22,651 bases of DNA from RGIG9114 sp045592865 (GTDB lineage Bacteria; Bacillota; Clostridia; Oscillospirales; JAGBHD01), in NCBI GenBank assembly GCA_045592865.1, contig JAZNVP010000055.1, positions 1-22,651 of the forward strand, written 5' to 3'. A program made the translations under genes and the position numbers. Numbering within the stretch: the stretch's first letter is position 1; each line of letters starts with the position of its first letter. Below, in pieces: positions 7,814 through 15,025 of this stretch. The notes beneath the pieces were generated by a model. The model ran no database searches. It was not told where the DNA came from and saw nothing but the letters and a program-made list of their open reading frames with translations.

Positions 7814-9172
7814 CTATTCTCCGTTCCCCTTAAATACGCTGTTTATTATCTCTTCAAATCTCATTCCGCGCGAAGCCTTGAATAAAACCGCATCGCCATC
7901 TTTAAGATAATTCTTAAGCTTTTCCGAAAGTTCTTTTTTATCCTCAAAATGATAACACTCTGTTCCCTTTTTCTCTGCCTCTTCGGAGATCTTTCTTGCC
8001 TCTTCACCGAAGCAGAACAAAACGTCCGCATTAAAAGAAGCCAAAGCTCCAACCTCTCGGTGACTTTCTTCCGAGATATCTCCGAGCTCGAGCATATCCC
8101 CGAGCACCGCTATCCTTCTCGAAGCCGAAATATTCTTAAGAACCCAGAGCGACGCCCTCATAGAGTCGGGACTCGCGTTATAGCAGTCCTCAATAACCGT
8201 AACAGAGCCTTCGGTATATATCTTCTGGCGCTGCCCCGAGGGTTTAAAGTTATAAAGCGCCTCGGTGCTTTTCTGAAGGTCAAGTCCAAAAACAGCACAA
8301 ACCGAGAAAGCCGCCAACGCATTGAGAACGTTATGCTCCCCAATAGTCGGGATCTTCGCTTTGTAGGTTTTATCCTTATAGTGAATATGGAACGAGGTCT
8401 CAAGACCGTCTACCGATATATTGTCAGCAAAAACGTCGAGATTATCCTCATTAATGCCGTAAAAAATGCATCTGTGGGAAAGCTTTCCCCTAACGGTTCC
8501 GAGAAGGTCGTTGTCGCCGTTTAAGACCATAACTCCGTCCTCATTAAGCCCGTTTTCGATCTCAAGCTTTGAAAGGAGAATGTTCTCGCGGGTCTTAAGA
8601 TTTTCAATGTGGGAAACTCCGATGTTGGTTATGACCGCCACGTCGGGTCTAACAACACGGGTGAGCAGGTCGATCTCTCCGCGGTCAACCATTCCCATCT
8701 CAATAACCGCCGCCTCATGCTTTTCGGTAAGTCCGAAAAGGGTGTGAGGAAGACCTATCTCGTTATTTCGGTTCCCCTCTGTTTTAAGGGTATTATAATG
8801 CGCCGAAAGGGCCGCATAGATCATTTCCTTGGTCGAGGTTTTTCCAACCGAACCGGTAACGCCGACCGCCTTAATATTAAAGTCGGAGCGATAGAGTGCG
8901 GCGACCTTTAAAAGTGCACCGAGGGTGTCATCAACTAATAACACCGGAACTTCTGCTTTTGTTTTTTGGGAGGAAACAATAGCCGCCGCACCGCTCCTGA
9001 TTGCTTGCTCAATAAAATTATGTCCGTCGAAATTTTCGCCCTTAATGCAGACGAAAAGATCGCCCATTTCAATGGTTCGCGTGTCGGTGGAGACCCTTTC
9101 TATATATAAGTCCTCACCCGAGTATTCGGCGCCAAGTGCCGCCGCTATCCTTTTTAAGCCTAAAGGTTTCAT
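7814..9172 (-). CDS. murF: UDP-N-acetylmuramoyl-tripeptide--D-alanyl-D-alanine ligase (MurF)
   Basis: It adds D-Ala-D-Ala to complete the UDP-MurNAc-pentapeptide. The protein has 452 residues with the three Mur ligase domains. Visible features: the N-terminal domain with VSTDTRTIEMGDLFVCIKG, the ATP loop TGSVGKTSTKE at 106-116, MVDRGEIDLLTRVVRPDVA, the domain 3 entry SGQRQKIYTEGSVTVIEDCY, and the NASPDSMRA motif that separates MurF from the other ligases. Its start overlaps the murE stop (ATGA, 9169-9172) and uses GGAGG inside the murE 3' end 7 nt upstream, which indicates translational coupling. D-Ala-D-Ala specificity is assumed from the family; D-Ala-D-Lac forms cannot be excluded from sequence. 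Confidence 0.97.
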   Translation of the reverse strand: MKPLGLKRIAAALGAEYSGEDLYIERVSTDTRTIEMGDLFVCIKGENFDGHNFIEQAIRSGAAAIVSSQKTKAEVPVLLVDDTLGALLKVAALYRSDFNIKAVGVTGSVGKTSTKEMIYAALSAHYNTLKTEGNRNNEIGLPHTLFGLTEKHEAAVIEMGMVDRGEIDLLTRVVRPDVAVITNIGVSHIENLKTRENILLSKLEIENGLNEDGVMVLNGDNDLLGTVRGKLSHRCIFYGINEDNLDVFADNISVDGLETSFHIHYKDKTYKAKIPTIGEHNVLNALAAFSVCAVFGLDLQKSTEALYNFKPSGQRQKIYTEGSVTVIEDCYNASPDSMRASLWVLKNISASRRIAVLGDMLELGDISEESHREVGALASFNADVLFCFGEEARKISEEAEKKGTECYHFEDKKELSEKLKNYLKDGDAVLFKASRGMRFEEIINSVFKGNGE

Positions 9173-10635
9173 CTCTCACCCTCCGAGCTTCCATAATAGG
9201 TGTTGATCGCCTCCCGAACGATCTCCCGTTCATCAAAATAAACCGAAACACCGTCGAGCACCTGATAATCTTCGTGACCCTTTCCCGCAAGAACGATAAC
9301 GTCGTGGGGACGGGCATTTTTTATTGCATAGAATATAGCCTCGTATCTGTCGAGTATGACCTTATATGGCTTTCCGCTCTTCTTGACCCCCTCTTCGACC
9401 TGCGAAGCAATAAGAAAAGGGTCCTCGCTTCTGGGGTTATCGCTCGTTATAATTATCTCATCGGCAAAGAGTGCCACCTTCTCACCCATCAGCGCACGTT
9501 TTTTGGAATCTCTCATTCCTGCCGCACCGAAAAGTCCGACTATTCTGCCACCGGCATACTGCTTAACCGAGGAAAATATCTTCTCAAGAGAATCGGGTGT
9601 GTGCGCGTAGTCGCAGATAACGGTGAAGTCGCGGCCCGTAGGAATAACCTCGCTTCTTCCCTTAACCCCTCTCGATTTCATTAAACTTGCCGAAATATCC
9701 GAAAGGCTGAAACCTGCCTCCATCAAAGCAGAAGCCGCTAAAATACCGTTGGAAACCGAGAACATTCCGGGGGTTGAAAGTGAAATTCTTCCGATGTTGC
9801 CAACCGAAACGAGCTCGAAGCTAACACCCTTCTCGGTGTTTCTTATGTTGGTGCTCATATAGTCGGCTTCAATGTTATCTATAGAGAAGGAGCGAACGGG
9901 TCTTCCCTCTTCCTTAAGTTCCTTATAAAGCCTTCTTCCGTATTCGTCGTCAATGTTAACGAGCGAAGACTTCGACTGCAGGAAAAGCTGCTTCTTCGCG
10001 AGATAGTAGTTTTCCATATCCCCGTGAAAGTCAAGGTGATCACGGGTCAAATTGGTGAAAAGCGCAAGATCGAATTCAATGCCAAAGAGCCTTAACTGAC
10101 TCAACGCGTGTGAGGAAGCCTCCATAACAACGTATTTAACCCCCGAACGAAACATCTTATCGAAAAGAGCGTGTAGCTCTAAGGGGTCGGGCGTTGTGTA
10201 ACGCGCGGCGAGTGAATAGTCCGAAAACTCATAGCGCACCGTTCCGATAAGTCCCGCAGGAATACCCATATCGTCAAGAACCTGCTTTATAAGGGTCGAA
10301 ACGGTGGTCTTTCCGTTGGTTCCCGTAACGGCGATGAGTTTCAGTTTGTTTTTCTTGTTTCCGTAGAAGTTTGACGCAACTAAAGCGAGAGCCTCTCTGG
10401 TGTTTTTAACGATAACCTGATTTTTTCTCCCGATATCGCGTTCAGTTATAATAGCCGCAGCCTTGTTTTCGATTTCGTCTGTAATAAGGTCGTGCGCATC
10501 GCTTTTTAACCCCTTAATGCATATAAACACGTCGCCGACCTGCACCGAGCGGGAGTCACAAGAAATGCCCGTAACTTCACACTCAGAGAGGCTATGCTCT
10601 GCGTTTATCCCCCTTAATACTTCTGATAATCTCAT
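9169..10635 (-). CDS. murE: UDP-N-acetylmuramoyl-L-alanyl-D-glutamate--2,6-diaminopimelate ligase (MurE)
   Basis: It adds the third stem-peptide residue. The 488-residue protein shows ISCDSRSVQVGDVFICIKG (24-42), the ATP loop VTGTNGKTT (103-111), TTPDPLELHALF (147-158), FHGDMENYYLAKKQLF with the lysine expected to be carbamylated, CDYAHTPDSLEKIF, and the specificity motif DNPR at 399-402. DNPR marks meso-diaminopimelate enzymes, in contrast to L-Lys-adding ones, so a meso-DAP wall is predicted. One oddity is FGAAGMRDSKKR (369-380) where most MurE proteins have a GCGGDRD-type segment. The ATG start has AAAGGAA about 7 nt upstream. It lies 17 nt after the PBP gene and overlaps murF by 4 nt. Confidence 0.97.
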   Translation of the reverse strand: MRLSEVLRGINAEHSLSECEVTGISCDSRSVQVGDVFICIKGLKSDAHDLITDEIENKAAAIITERDIGRKNQVIVKNTREALALVASNFYGNKKNKLKLIAVTGTNGKTTVSTLIKQVLDDMGIPAGLIGTVRYEFSDYSLAARYTTPDPLELHALFDKMFRSGVKYVVMEASSHALSQLRLFGIEFDLALFTNLTRDHLDFHGDMENYYLAKKQLFLQSKSSLVNIDDEYGRRLYKELKEEGRPVRSFSIDNIEADYMSTNIRNTEKGVSFELVSVGNIGRISLSTPGMFSVSNGILAASALMEAGFSLSDISASLMKSRGVKGRSEVIPTGRDFTVICDYAHTPDSLEKIFSSVKQYAGGRIVGLFGAAGMRDSKKRALMGEKVALFADEIIITSDNPRSEDPFLIASQVEEGVKKSGKPYKVILDRYEAIFYAIKNARPHDVIVLAGKGHEDYQVLDGVSVYFDEREIVREAINTYYGSSEGER

Positions 10636-10652
10636 AGCTGTTCCTTTCTAAA

Positions 10653-12845
10653 TTAGTCTGCCATTGTGCTGTCGATAAATTCAACCGTTATAACGGTTCC
10701 CTTCGGGACAACCTCTCCGACCGCCACACTCTGCTTATACGCTTTTGCATTAGTAGCATTCGCAGGAGCAACGATCTTTATATTAAGACCCATATTAGTG
10801 AGCCTTGTGTTCGCCTGAGTAACGGTAAGACCCGTAAGATCGGGCACCGTAACGGTCTGTTCGTTTGATTCTTCTTGCGTGTAAAGAAGCACCGTTCCGC
10901 CTCTGTTAATAGTCGAGCCAAAGGGTGGAACCTGCTTTACAACCTTATCACCCGAGCCGATAATGCTCGAGTTAAGAGCATATTGGTTAAGCGTTGTCTG
11001 TGCTGCGTGGGGCGCCTTGCCAACAACACTCGGCACGTTGATTTCGAGGTTTTTAAGTTCCTCTTCGCTATACTGTCTCTCAATTCCCTCATAGGGAAGA
11101 ACGTCCTGCAGAACACCTGCAACAACGGGCGCCGCAATGGTTCCGCCGTATTGCGAGTAACTCTGCGGTTCGTCTAAGATTATAAGCACCGCTATCTGCG
11201 GATCGTCTGCGGGAGCCACCGCAACGAAGGAGGCAACACGGGCGTCCTTGTCACCCGAAAGCTTCTCTGCCGTTCCCGACTTTCCGCCGATTCTGTAACC
11301 CTTGATATAAGCATTTCTACCGCCGCCCGTCAGAACGGTCTCTTCAAGAGCCTCGGCGATCTTTCCGCTCGTCTCTTCAGAGATGACCTGACGAAGCGCC
11401 TTGGGCTCAAAGCTCTTATAAACGTTCCCGTCGTTATCGAGAATACTGCTGACGAGGTAGGGCTGATAAAGGGTTCCGCCGTTAACCGCCGCAGAAACCG
11501 CCGTTATCATCTGAACCGCCGTTATGCTTGACGACTGACCGAACGAAACCGACGCAAGTTCAACGGGATTTAACTGATTTTCGGAGTAGAATATCGGACT
11601 TGCTTCACCGGGAAGATCTATTCCCGTTATCTTGGTAAGACCGAAAGCGTTAAAGTATTTGAAGAAGGCGTGTGCGCCGAGTCTCTGACCAACCTCAACG
11701 AAAACGGGGTTGCAGGAGTTGGCTATTGCCTGAATAAAACTCTGACTTCCGTGACCCGAGGTGTCGTGGCAGTTAAACTTTCTGTCTGCAACGATGGTGT
11801 GACCCGAGCAGTAGAACCCGTCGCCGAGTGTTACGACCTGCTCCTCAAGACCTGCCGCCGCGGTAACTATCTTAAATACCGAGCCCGGCTCATAAAGGTC
11901 GGAAACCGCCTTGTTTCTCCACTGAGCCTGTTGAGCCGCCGCTATGGCCTTGCTCTTGTCTTCACCCGTCAGAAGTTCTATTGCCTCAAGTTCCTCTTGG
12001 TCGTGGATAGCGAAAGGATCATTAGGGTCGTAGTCGTTCTTGGTTGCCATCGCCAAAATAGCGCCGCTGTTAACGTCCATAACGATGCCGACCGCTCTGT
12101 TCTGAATGTTATGCTCGGTAACCGCAACCTCGAGATGCTTCTCAAGATAATGTTGAATAACCTCGTCAACCGTCAGAACCAAACTGTATCCCTGCTTGGC
12201 TTCATAAACCTTCTCATAATCGTAAGGCATATCGTTTCCGAGCGCATTCTTAGCCGAAATTCTGCGACCGGGTGTGCCCGTTAAGTATTCGTCGTAGTAG
12301 CTTTCAAGTCCGCCAAGACCTTGGTTATCGCTTCCGACAAAGCCTAAAATGTGGGAAGCGAAGTTTCCGTATGTATAATAACGCTTGGTGTCTTCGTAAA
12401 GGTAAAGGGTGGTTATCTTGTTCTCCGAAACGAACGCCCTTATCTTGTCGGTCGTTTCCTGCTCAACCTTTTTCTGAATGACCTCGTAATAGCTTCCCGC
12501 CTTTGAAAGCTTCGACATAATAACGTCCTCTTCTATGCCGAGAATTTCGGAAAGCCCCGAAGCAATTATCGGCTTTTTCTCGTCGGGCGTGTCAGCAGGG
12601 GAAACAACAATGGTGTAAACCGTCGCGCTTTTCGCAAGGGTCTTCATATTCTTATCGTAAATGGTTCCGCGGTTGGCGGGAACGGTGGTGTCTCCGAGTT
12701 GCTGCGCCTCGGCTTTAAGGGAATAGAAGTCGTATTGAACGATCTGCTCCCAAACGAGAACGCTTGAAACAACAATAAAACAAAGAGCAGTGAAGAACAC
12801 CAGAATAAACCTCATTCTTCCCTTCATCATCTTGCTCGGACCCAC
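10653..12845 (-). CDS. ftsI: Class B penicillin-binding protein with two PASTA domains (FtsI/SpoVD/PBP2B type)
   Basis: A transpeptidase that cross-links septal peptidoglycan. Residue numbers count from a GTG at 12854. A short basic N-terminus and one membrane anchor (about 15-34) come first, then the dimerisation domain with VPANRGTIYDKN (58-69) and the transpeptidase domain. Its motifs are SVFK (325-328, nucleophile S325), SCN (380-382) and KSGT (525-528). Two PASTA repeats follow (about 608-668 and 670-732). The GTG at 12854 directly abuts the AAAGG ribosome site, so GTG at 12843-12845, 9 nt downstream, is the likelier start; ATGs a few codons further on are also possible. PASTA domains occur in SpoVD and in some division PBPs, so a sporulation role is open. 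A 118-nt leader precedes it, the longest gap inside the operon. Confidence 0.95.
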   Translation of the reverse strand: MGPSKMMKGRMRFILVFFTALCFIVVSSVLVWEQIVQYDFYSLKAEAQQLGDTTVPANRGTIYDKNMKTLAKSATVYTIVVSPADTPDEKKPIIASGLSEILGIEEDVIMSKLSKAGSYYEVIQKKVEQETTDKIRAFVSENKITTLYLYEDTKRYYTYGNFASHILGFVGSDNQGLGGLESYYDEYLTGTPGRRISAKNALGNDMPYDYEKVYEAKQGYSLVLTVDEVIQHYLEKHLEVAVTEHNIQNRAVGIVMDVNSGAILAMATKNDYDPNDPFAIHDQEELEAIELLTGEDKSKAIAAAQQAQWRNKAVSDLYEPGSVFKIVTAAAGLEEQVVTLGDGFYCSGHTIVADRKFNCHDTSGHGSQSFIQAIANSCNPVFVEVGQRLGAHAFFKYFNAFGLTKITGIDLPGEASPIFYSENQLNPVELASVSFGQSSSITAVQMITAVSAAVNGGTLYQPYLVSSILDNDGNVYKSFEPKALRQVISEETSGKIAEALEETVLTGGGRNAYIKGYRIGGKSGTAEKLSGDKDARVASFVAVAPADDPQIAVLIILDEPQSYSQYGGTIAAPVVAGVLQDVLPYEGIERQYSEEELKNLEINVPSVVGKAPHAAQTTLNQYALNSSIIGSGDKVVKQVPPFGSTINRGGTVLLYTQEESNEQTVTVPDLTGLTVTQANTRLTNMGLNIKIVAPANATNAKAYKQSVAVGEVVPKGTVITVEFIDSTMAD

Positions 12846-12963
12846 AGTTTTCACCCTTTCTAAGTAAAATAATCAGCCGTTTTCTTAAAATAAAATTAAC
12901 CCTATAAGTCAAAAGTAAGGGTTAAGAATAATTTCTCAACCCTTCTCCTTTAATATTATTGCA
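12846..12963 (-). promoter_or_regulatory. Intra-operon leader with alternative hairpins and a five-codon ORF
   Basis: On the minus strand three segments can pair in two exclusive ways. Segment A (12944-12933, AAGGGTTGAGAA) pairs with B (12928-12917, TTCTTAACCCTT) as a 12-bp stem with one G-U pair and a 4-nt loop. B can instead pair with C: TTAACCCT (12925-12918) with AGGGTTAA (12903-12896), 8 bp, followed by TTTTATTTT as in an intrinsic terminator. Ahead of A lies AAAGGAG (12945-12951), 5 nt before a TTG that opens a five-codon ORF (12939-12922, M-R-N-Y-S-stop) covering segment A and part of B. This layout would suit attenuation of the downstream PBP gene. The pairing is seen; the function is inference. 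Confidence 0.4.
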
Positions 12964-13443
12964 TCATAATCTTATGTATTCCACAAAACCTAAGACCGCC
13001 GTCTTAACTTTTGCCCACAGCGACGCCAACCCCACGTCACCGAGAGATTCGATTTTGTTGCCTTCAGACAGGTCGATATACTCTATCTGAGCCGAACTGA
13101 CCTTTGAAAGACCGAGGTATTCGGTTGCATATTCCTCAATGGTTCCGAACGAGGTCTTTCCCTCAAGCTCAAGTTCAAGCCTTGTTGCCTCGCCCTGAAG
13201 CTCCGCAAGAAGCGCCTGTTCGGAGGTTATGTTCTCGCCGACCTCAGTCAGTTCAACCTTTGAATATATAAGAGTGGAGATAAGGATAAGGAACATACCG
13301 AAAACAACTATTCTCGATAAAAGGCTCTTTTTCTTTCCCTTGCCTTTTCCCTTAACGACCTTTATCTCGCTTTCCTTTGCTTTTCTTTCACGAGGCGCGC
13401 GTTTCGCCTCGAAAAGCGAAAGATCGTAAGCTGTTTCCTGCAT
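12964..13443 (-). CDS. ftsL: FtsL/DivIC-like septum formation protein
   Basis: A small bitopic division protein: a lysine/arginine-rich cytoplasmic segment (about residues 18-46, with KGKGKGKKK), one transmembrane helix (about 48-64), then a heptad-like coiled coil (about 66-98), the arrangement of FtsL and DivIC, which partner with DivIB. It lies between rsmH and the PBP gene, the standard ftsL position. The ATG at 13452 abuts AAAGGAG directly, so the ATG at 13441-13443, 9 nt downstream, is preferred (159 residues). It is longer than the usual roughly 110-120 residues because of a C-terminal extension after YIDLSEGNKIE, ending in a hydrophobic, probably amphipathic segment rich in Leu, Trp and Val. 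FtsL proteins are poorly conserved, so the call rests on topology and position. Confidence 0.85.
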   Translation of the reverse strand: MQETAYDLSLFEAKRAPRERKAKESEIKVVKGKGKGKKKSLLSRIVVFGMFLILISTLIYSKVELTEVGENITSEQALLAELQGEATRLELELEGKTSFGTIEEYATEYLGLSKVSSAQIEYIDLSEGNKIESLGDVGLASLWAKVKTAVLGFVEYIRL

Positions 13444-13461
13444 ATTCTTCATCTCCTTTCT

Positions 13462-14388
13462 TTAAATCTTTTCTATAATTCTGAGTTTTGCACTGACAGA
13501 ACGTCTGTTCTCTTTAAGTTCCTCTTCAGAAGCCGTTATCGGCTTTCTTGTTATAAGCTTCCCTCTCGGTTTCTTTCCGCAAACACATATCGGAAAATCG
13601 GGAGGACAGGTGCAACCCGTTGCAAAGGTCACAAACCTTTCTTTAACCATTCTGTCTTCTAACGAATGGAAGGTTATTATCGCGAGTCTTCCGCCGGACT
13701 TTAGTTTATCGAAGCATTTGTCGAGCGCTTCACTAAGATGGGAAAGCTCTCCGTTCACTTCCATCCTTATCGCCTGAAAGGTTCTCTTGCAGGGGTTCTT
13801 TTCCCTCTTTGAAAAGGCAGGAACCGCCGCCGAAACTATCTCGGCAAGTTGCATCGTTGTTTCAATGGGCGCCTTTTCTCTTTCCCGAGTTATCCTCTCG
13901 GCTATCCTATAAGCAAATCTTTCTTCAGAGTTCTCTCTGATTATCTTCTCGAGAGCCTCTCTCGGATAGGTGTTAACAACGTCTCTCGCCGAAAGCCCCG
14001 ATTTACTCATCCTCATATCGAGCGGCGCATCAGCGTGGTAGGAAAAACCTCTCTCGGCGTTATCCAGCTGAAAAGAAGAAACTCCGAGGTCTAAAAGTAT
14101 TCCGTCAACCTCTTCAATTCTCAGCCCGTCTAAAACTATATCGATCTCTGAATAATCTGATAAGAACACCCTCGCGTTCGAGAAGCCTCTCAGCCTCTCT
14201 CCCGCCGCACACGTTGCATCAGGATCCTTGTCAAGACATATCAGTCTTCCTTTTTCTGAAAGACGGGAAGCGATTCCGAAGGAATGCCCTCCCCCGCCTG
14301 CCGTTCCGTCAACGTAAATGCCGTTCGGGTTAATGTTTAACCCTTCCATGCATTCCGAGAACATAACGGGCAAATGTTTAAATTCCAT
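13462..14388 (-). CDS. rsmH: 16S rRNA (cytosine1402-N4)-methyltransferase (RsmH/MraW)
   Basis: An S-adenosylmethionine-dependent methyltransferase that modifies C1402 in the decoding centre of 16S rRNA. It has 308 residues, the normal length. Motifs: HLPVMFSECMEGL at the N-terminus, the SAM loop VDGTAGGGGHS (27-37), LDLGVSSFQLDNAERGFSY, DAPLDMRM, and ITFHSLEDRMVKERF. The C-terminal cysteine-containing segment TGCTCPPDFPICVCGKKPRG and the final LRIIEKI are typical. The ATG start has GAGGAAA about 8 nt upstream. It follows mraZ by 14 nt and precedes ftsL by about 10-20 nt. Confidence 0.98.
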   Translation of the reverse strand: MEFKHLPVMFSECMEGLNINPNGIYVDGTAGGGGHSFGIASRLSEKGRLICLDKDPDATCAAGERLRGFSNARVFLSDYSEIDIVLDGLRIEEVDGILLDLGVSSFQLDNAERGFSYHADAPLDMRMSKSGLSARDVVNTYPREALEKIIRENSEERFAYRIAERITREREKAPIETTMQLAEIVSAAVPAFSKREKNPCKRTFQAIRMEVNGELSHLSEALDKCFDKLKSGGRLAIITFHSLEDRMVKERFVTFATGCTCPPDFPICVCGKKPRGKLITRKPITASEEELKENRRSVSAKLRIIEKI

Positions 14389-14402
14389 ATATATTTCCTC
14401 GG

Positions 14403-14828
14403 TTAGAAATCAAGCTGCTCCATTGCCTCAAGAACAGTTTCTGCAGTGATCTCTTCGCAAACCTTGTTCCAGGCTTCCTTGTTCCATATCTCCGCTCTGT
14501 TCTGAACGCCGATAACGAGAATATCCTTCTCGAGTCCTGCGTAATCACGAAGGTTCTGCGGGATAAGAATTCTTCCCTGCTTATCGGGAACGACCTCAAC
14601 CGCACTTGAGAACATAAAGCGCTGAATGTTTCTTGTTTTGGAAAACGGCAGAGCCGTTATCTTGTCGGCGAGAACACCCCACTCCTCTTTCGAATAAACG
14701 AAAAGACAGGAATTGCTATCGAAACCTTTGGTAACGATAAAACGGTCGCCTAAGTCATCGCGGAATTTACTCGGAAAGTTAAATCTTCCCTTCTCATCGA
14801 TGTTGTGACTGAATTCACCAATCAGCAT
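14403..14828 (-). CDS. mraZ: Transcriptional regulator MraZ
   Basis: The first gene of the dcw operon encodes a 141-residue protein with two SpoVT/AbrB-like MraZ repeats: the first begins GEFSHNIDEKGRFNFPSKFR (4-23) and the second has VEVVPDKQGRILIPQNLRDY (about 77-96). MraZ forms a ring-shaped oligomer and binds tandem short repeats upstream of its own gene, acting as a repressor in E. coli. The matching operator is present here (14859-14882). The ATG start is well supported by AAAGGAGGTGA about 9 nt upstream. rsmH follows after 14 nt. Confidence 0.98.
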   Translation of the reverse strand: MLIGEFSHNIDEKGRFNFPSKFRDDLGDRFIVTKGFDSNSCLFVYSKEEWGVLADKITALPFSKTRNIQRFMFSSAVEVVPDKQGRILIPQNLRDYAGLEKDILVIGVQNRAEIWNKEAWNKVCEEITAETVLEAMEQLDF

Positions 14829-14858
14829 ATGTTCTCACCTCCTTTGTGGATTTTCTAA

Positions 14859-14882
14859 CCACTTTACACCACTTTTCACCAC
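14859..14882 (-). promoter_or_regulatory. MraZ operator: three direct repeats, 10-bp period
   Basis: On the minus strand AAGTGGTGAA, AAGTGGTGTA and AAGTGGTTAG follow each other without gaps, so the GTGG cores (plus-strand CCAC at 14859-14862, 14869-14872 and 14879-14882) are exactly 10 bp apart. Tandem GTGG/TGGG-type boxes ahead of mraZ are the known MraZ binding sites in other bacteria. They lie between the predicted transcription start and the mraZ ribosome binding site, which suits autorepression. Confidence 0.85.
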
Positions 14883-14892
14883 TTATGAATAT

Positions 14893-14921
14893 ATTATACA
14901 CTCCCTATATGGAAAAATCAA
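14893..14921 (-). promoter_or_regulatory. Probable sigma-A promoter of the mraZ (dcw) operon
   Basis: Minus-strand TTGATT (14916-14921), a 17-nt spacer and a perfect TATAAT (14893-14898). Transcription should start near 14886, just upstream of the three MraZ boxes. Phased A-tracts lie 15 bp upstream of the -35 element. Confidence 0.85.
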
Positions 14922-14935
14922 TAGGAAACAGCAAA

Positions 14936-14975
14936 TTTTTTTAACTTTTTTTAAGTTTTTTTCGGACGTTTTTTT
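14936..14975 (-). promoter_or_regulatory. Phased A7 tracts upstream of the dcw promoter
   Basis: On the minus strand four runs of exactly seven A occur at 14969-14975, 14956-14962, 14946-14952 and 14936-14942. The three nearest the promoter repeat every 10 bp and the fourth is offset by 13 bp. A-tracts in phase with the helical turn bend DNA, and A-tracts just upstream of -35 can act as UP elements. The role is inferred from position. Confidence 0.55.
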
Positions 14976-14978
14976 GCA

Positions 14979-15014
14979 TAAAAAAACCGCCCTGCATATC
15001 ACTCGCAGAGCGGT
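14979..15014 (-). terminator. Intrinsic terminator of the licD-femX-glycosyltransferase unit
   Basis: On the minus strand ACCGCTCTGC (15014-15005) pairs with GCAGGGCGGT (14995-14986) as a 10-bp stem with one G-U pair around a 9-nt loop, followed directly by a run of seven T (14986-14980, the first of them also closing the stem). It lies 11 nt past the glycosyltransferase stop and insulates that gene from the mraZ promoter region. Confidence 0.9.
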
Positions 15015-15025
15015 CATAAATGGCT

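Noticed and set aside
7949..8524. Plus-strand ORF of 191 codons antisense to murF
   Set aside because: It is a shadow of murF, without start signals or family resemblance.
11670..12284. Plus-strand ORF of 204 codons antisense to the PBP gene
   Set aside because: It covers the essential transpeptidase motifs of the real gene, has no ribosome site and resembles no family.
12896..12916. Internal promoter for the PBP gene based on TTGACT in the leader
   Set aside because: At 16-18 nt spacing the -10 candidates (TTTAAG, TTTTAA) are poor, so a promoter is not supported from sequence alone.
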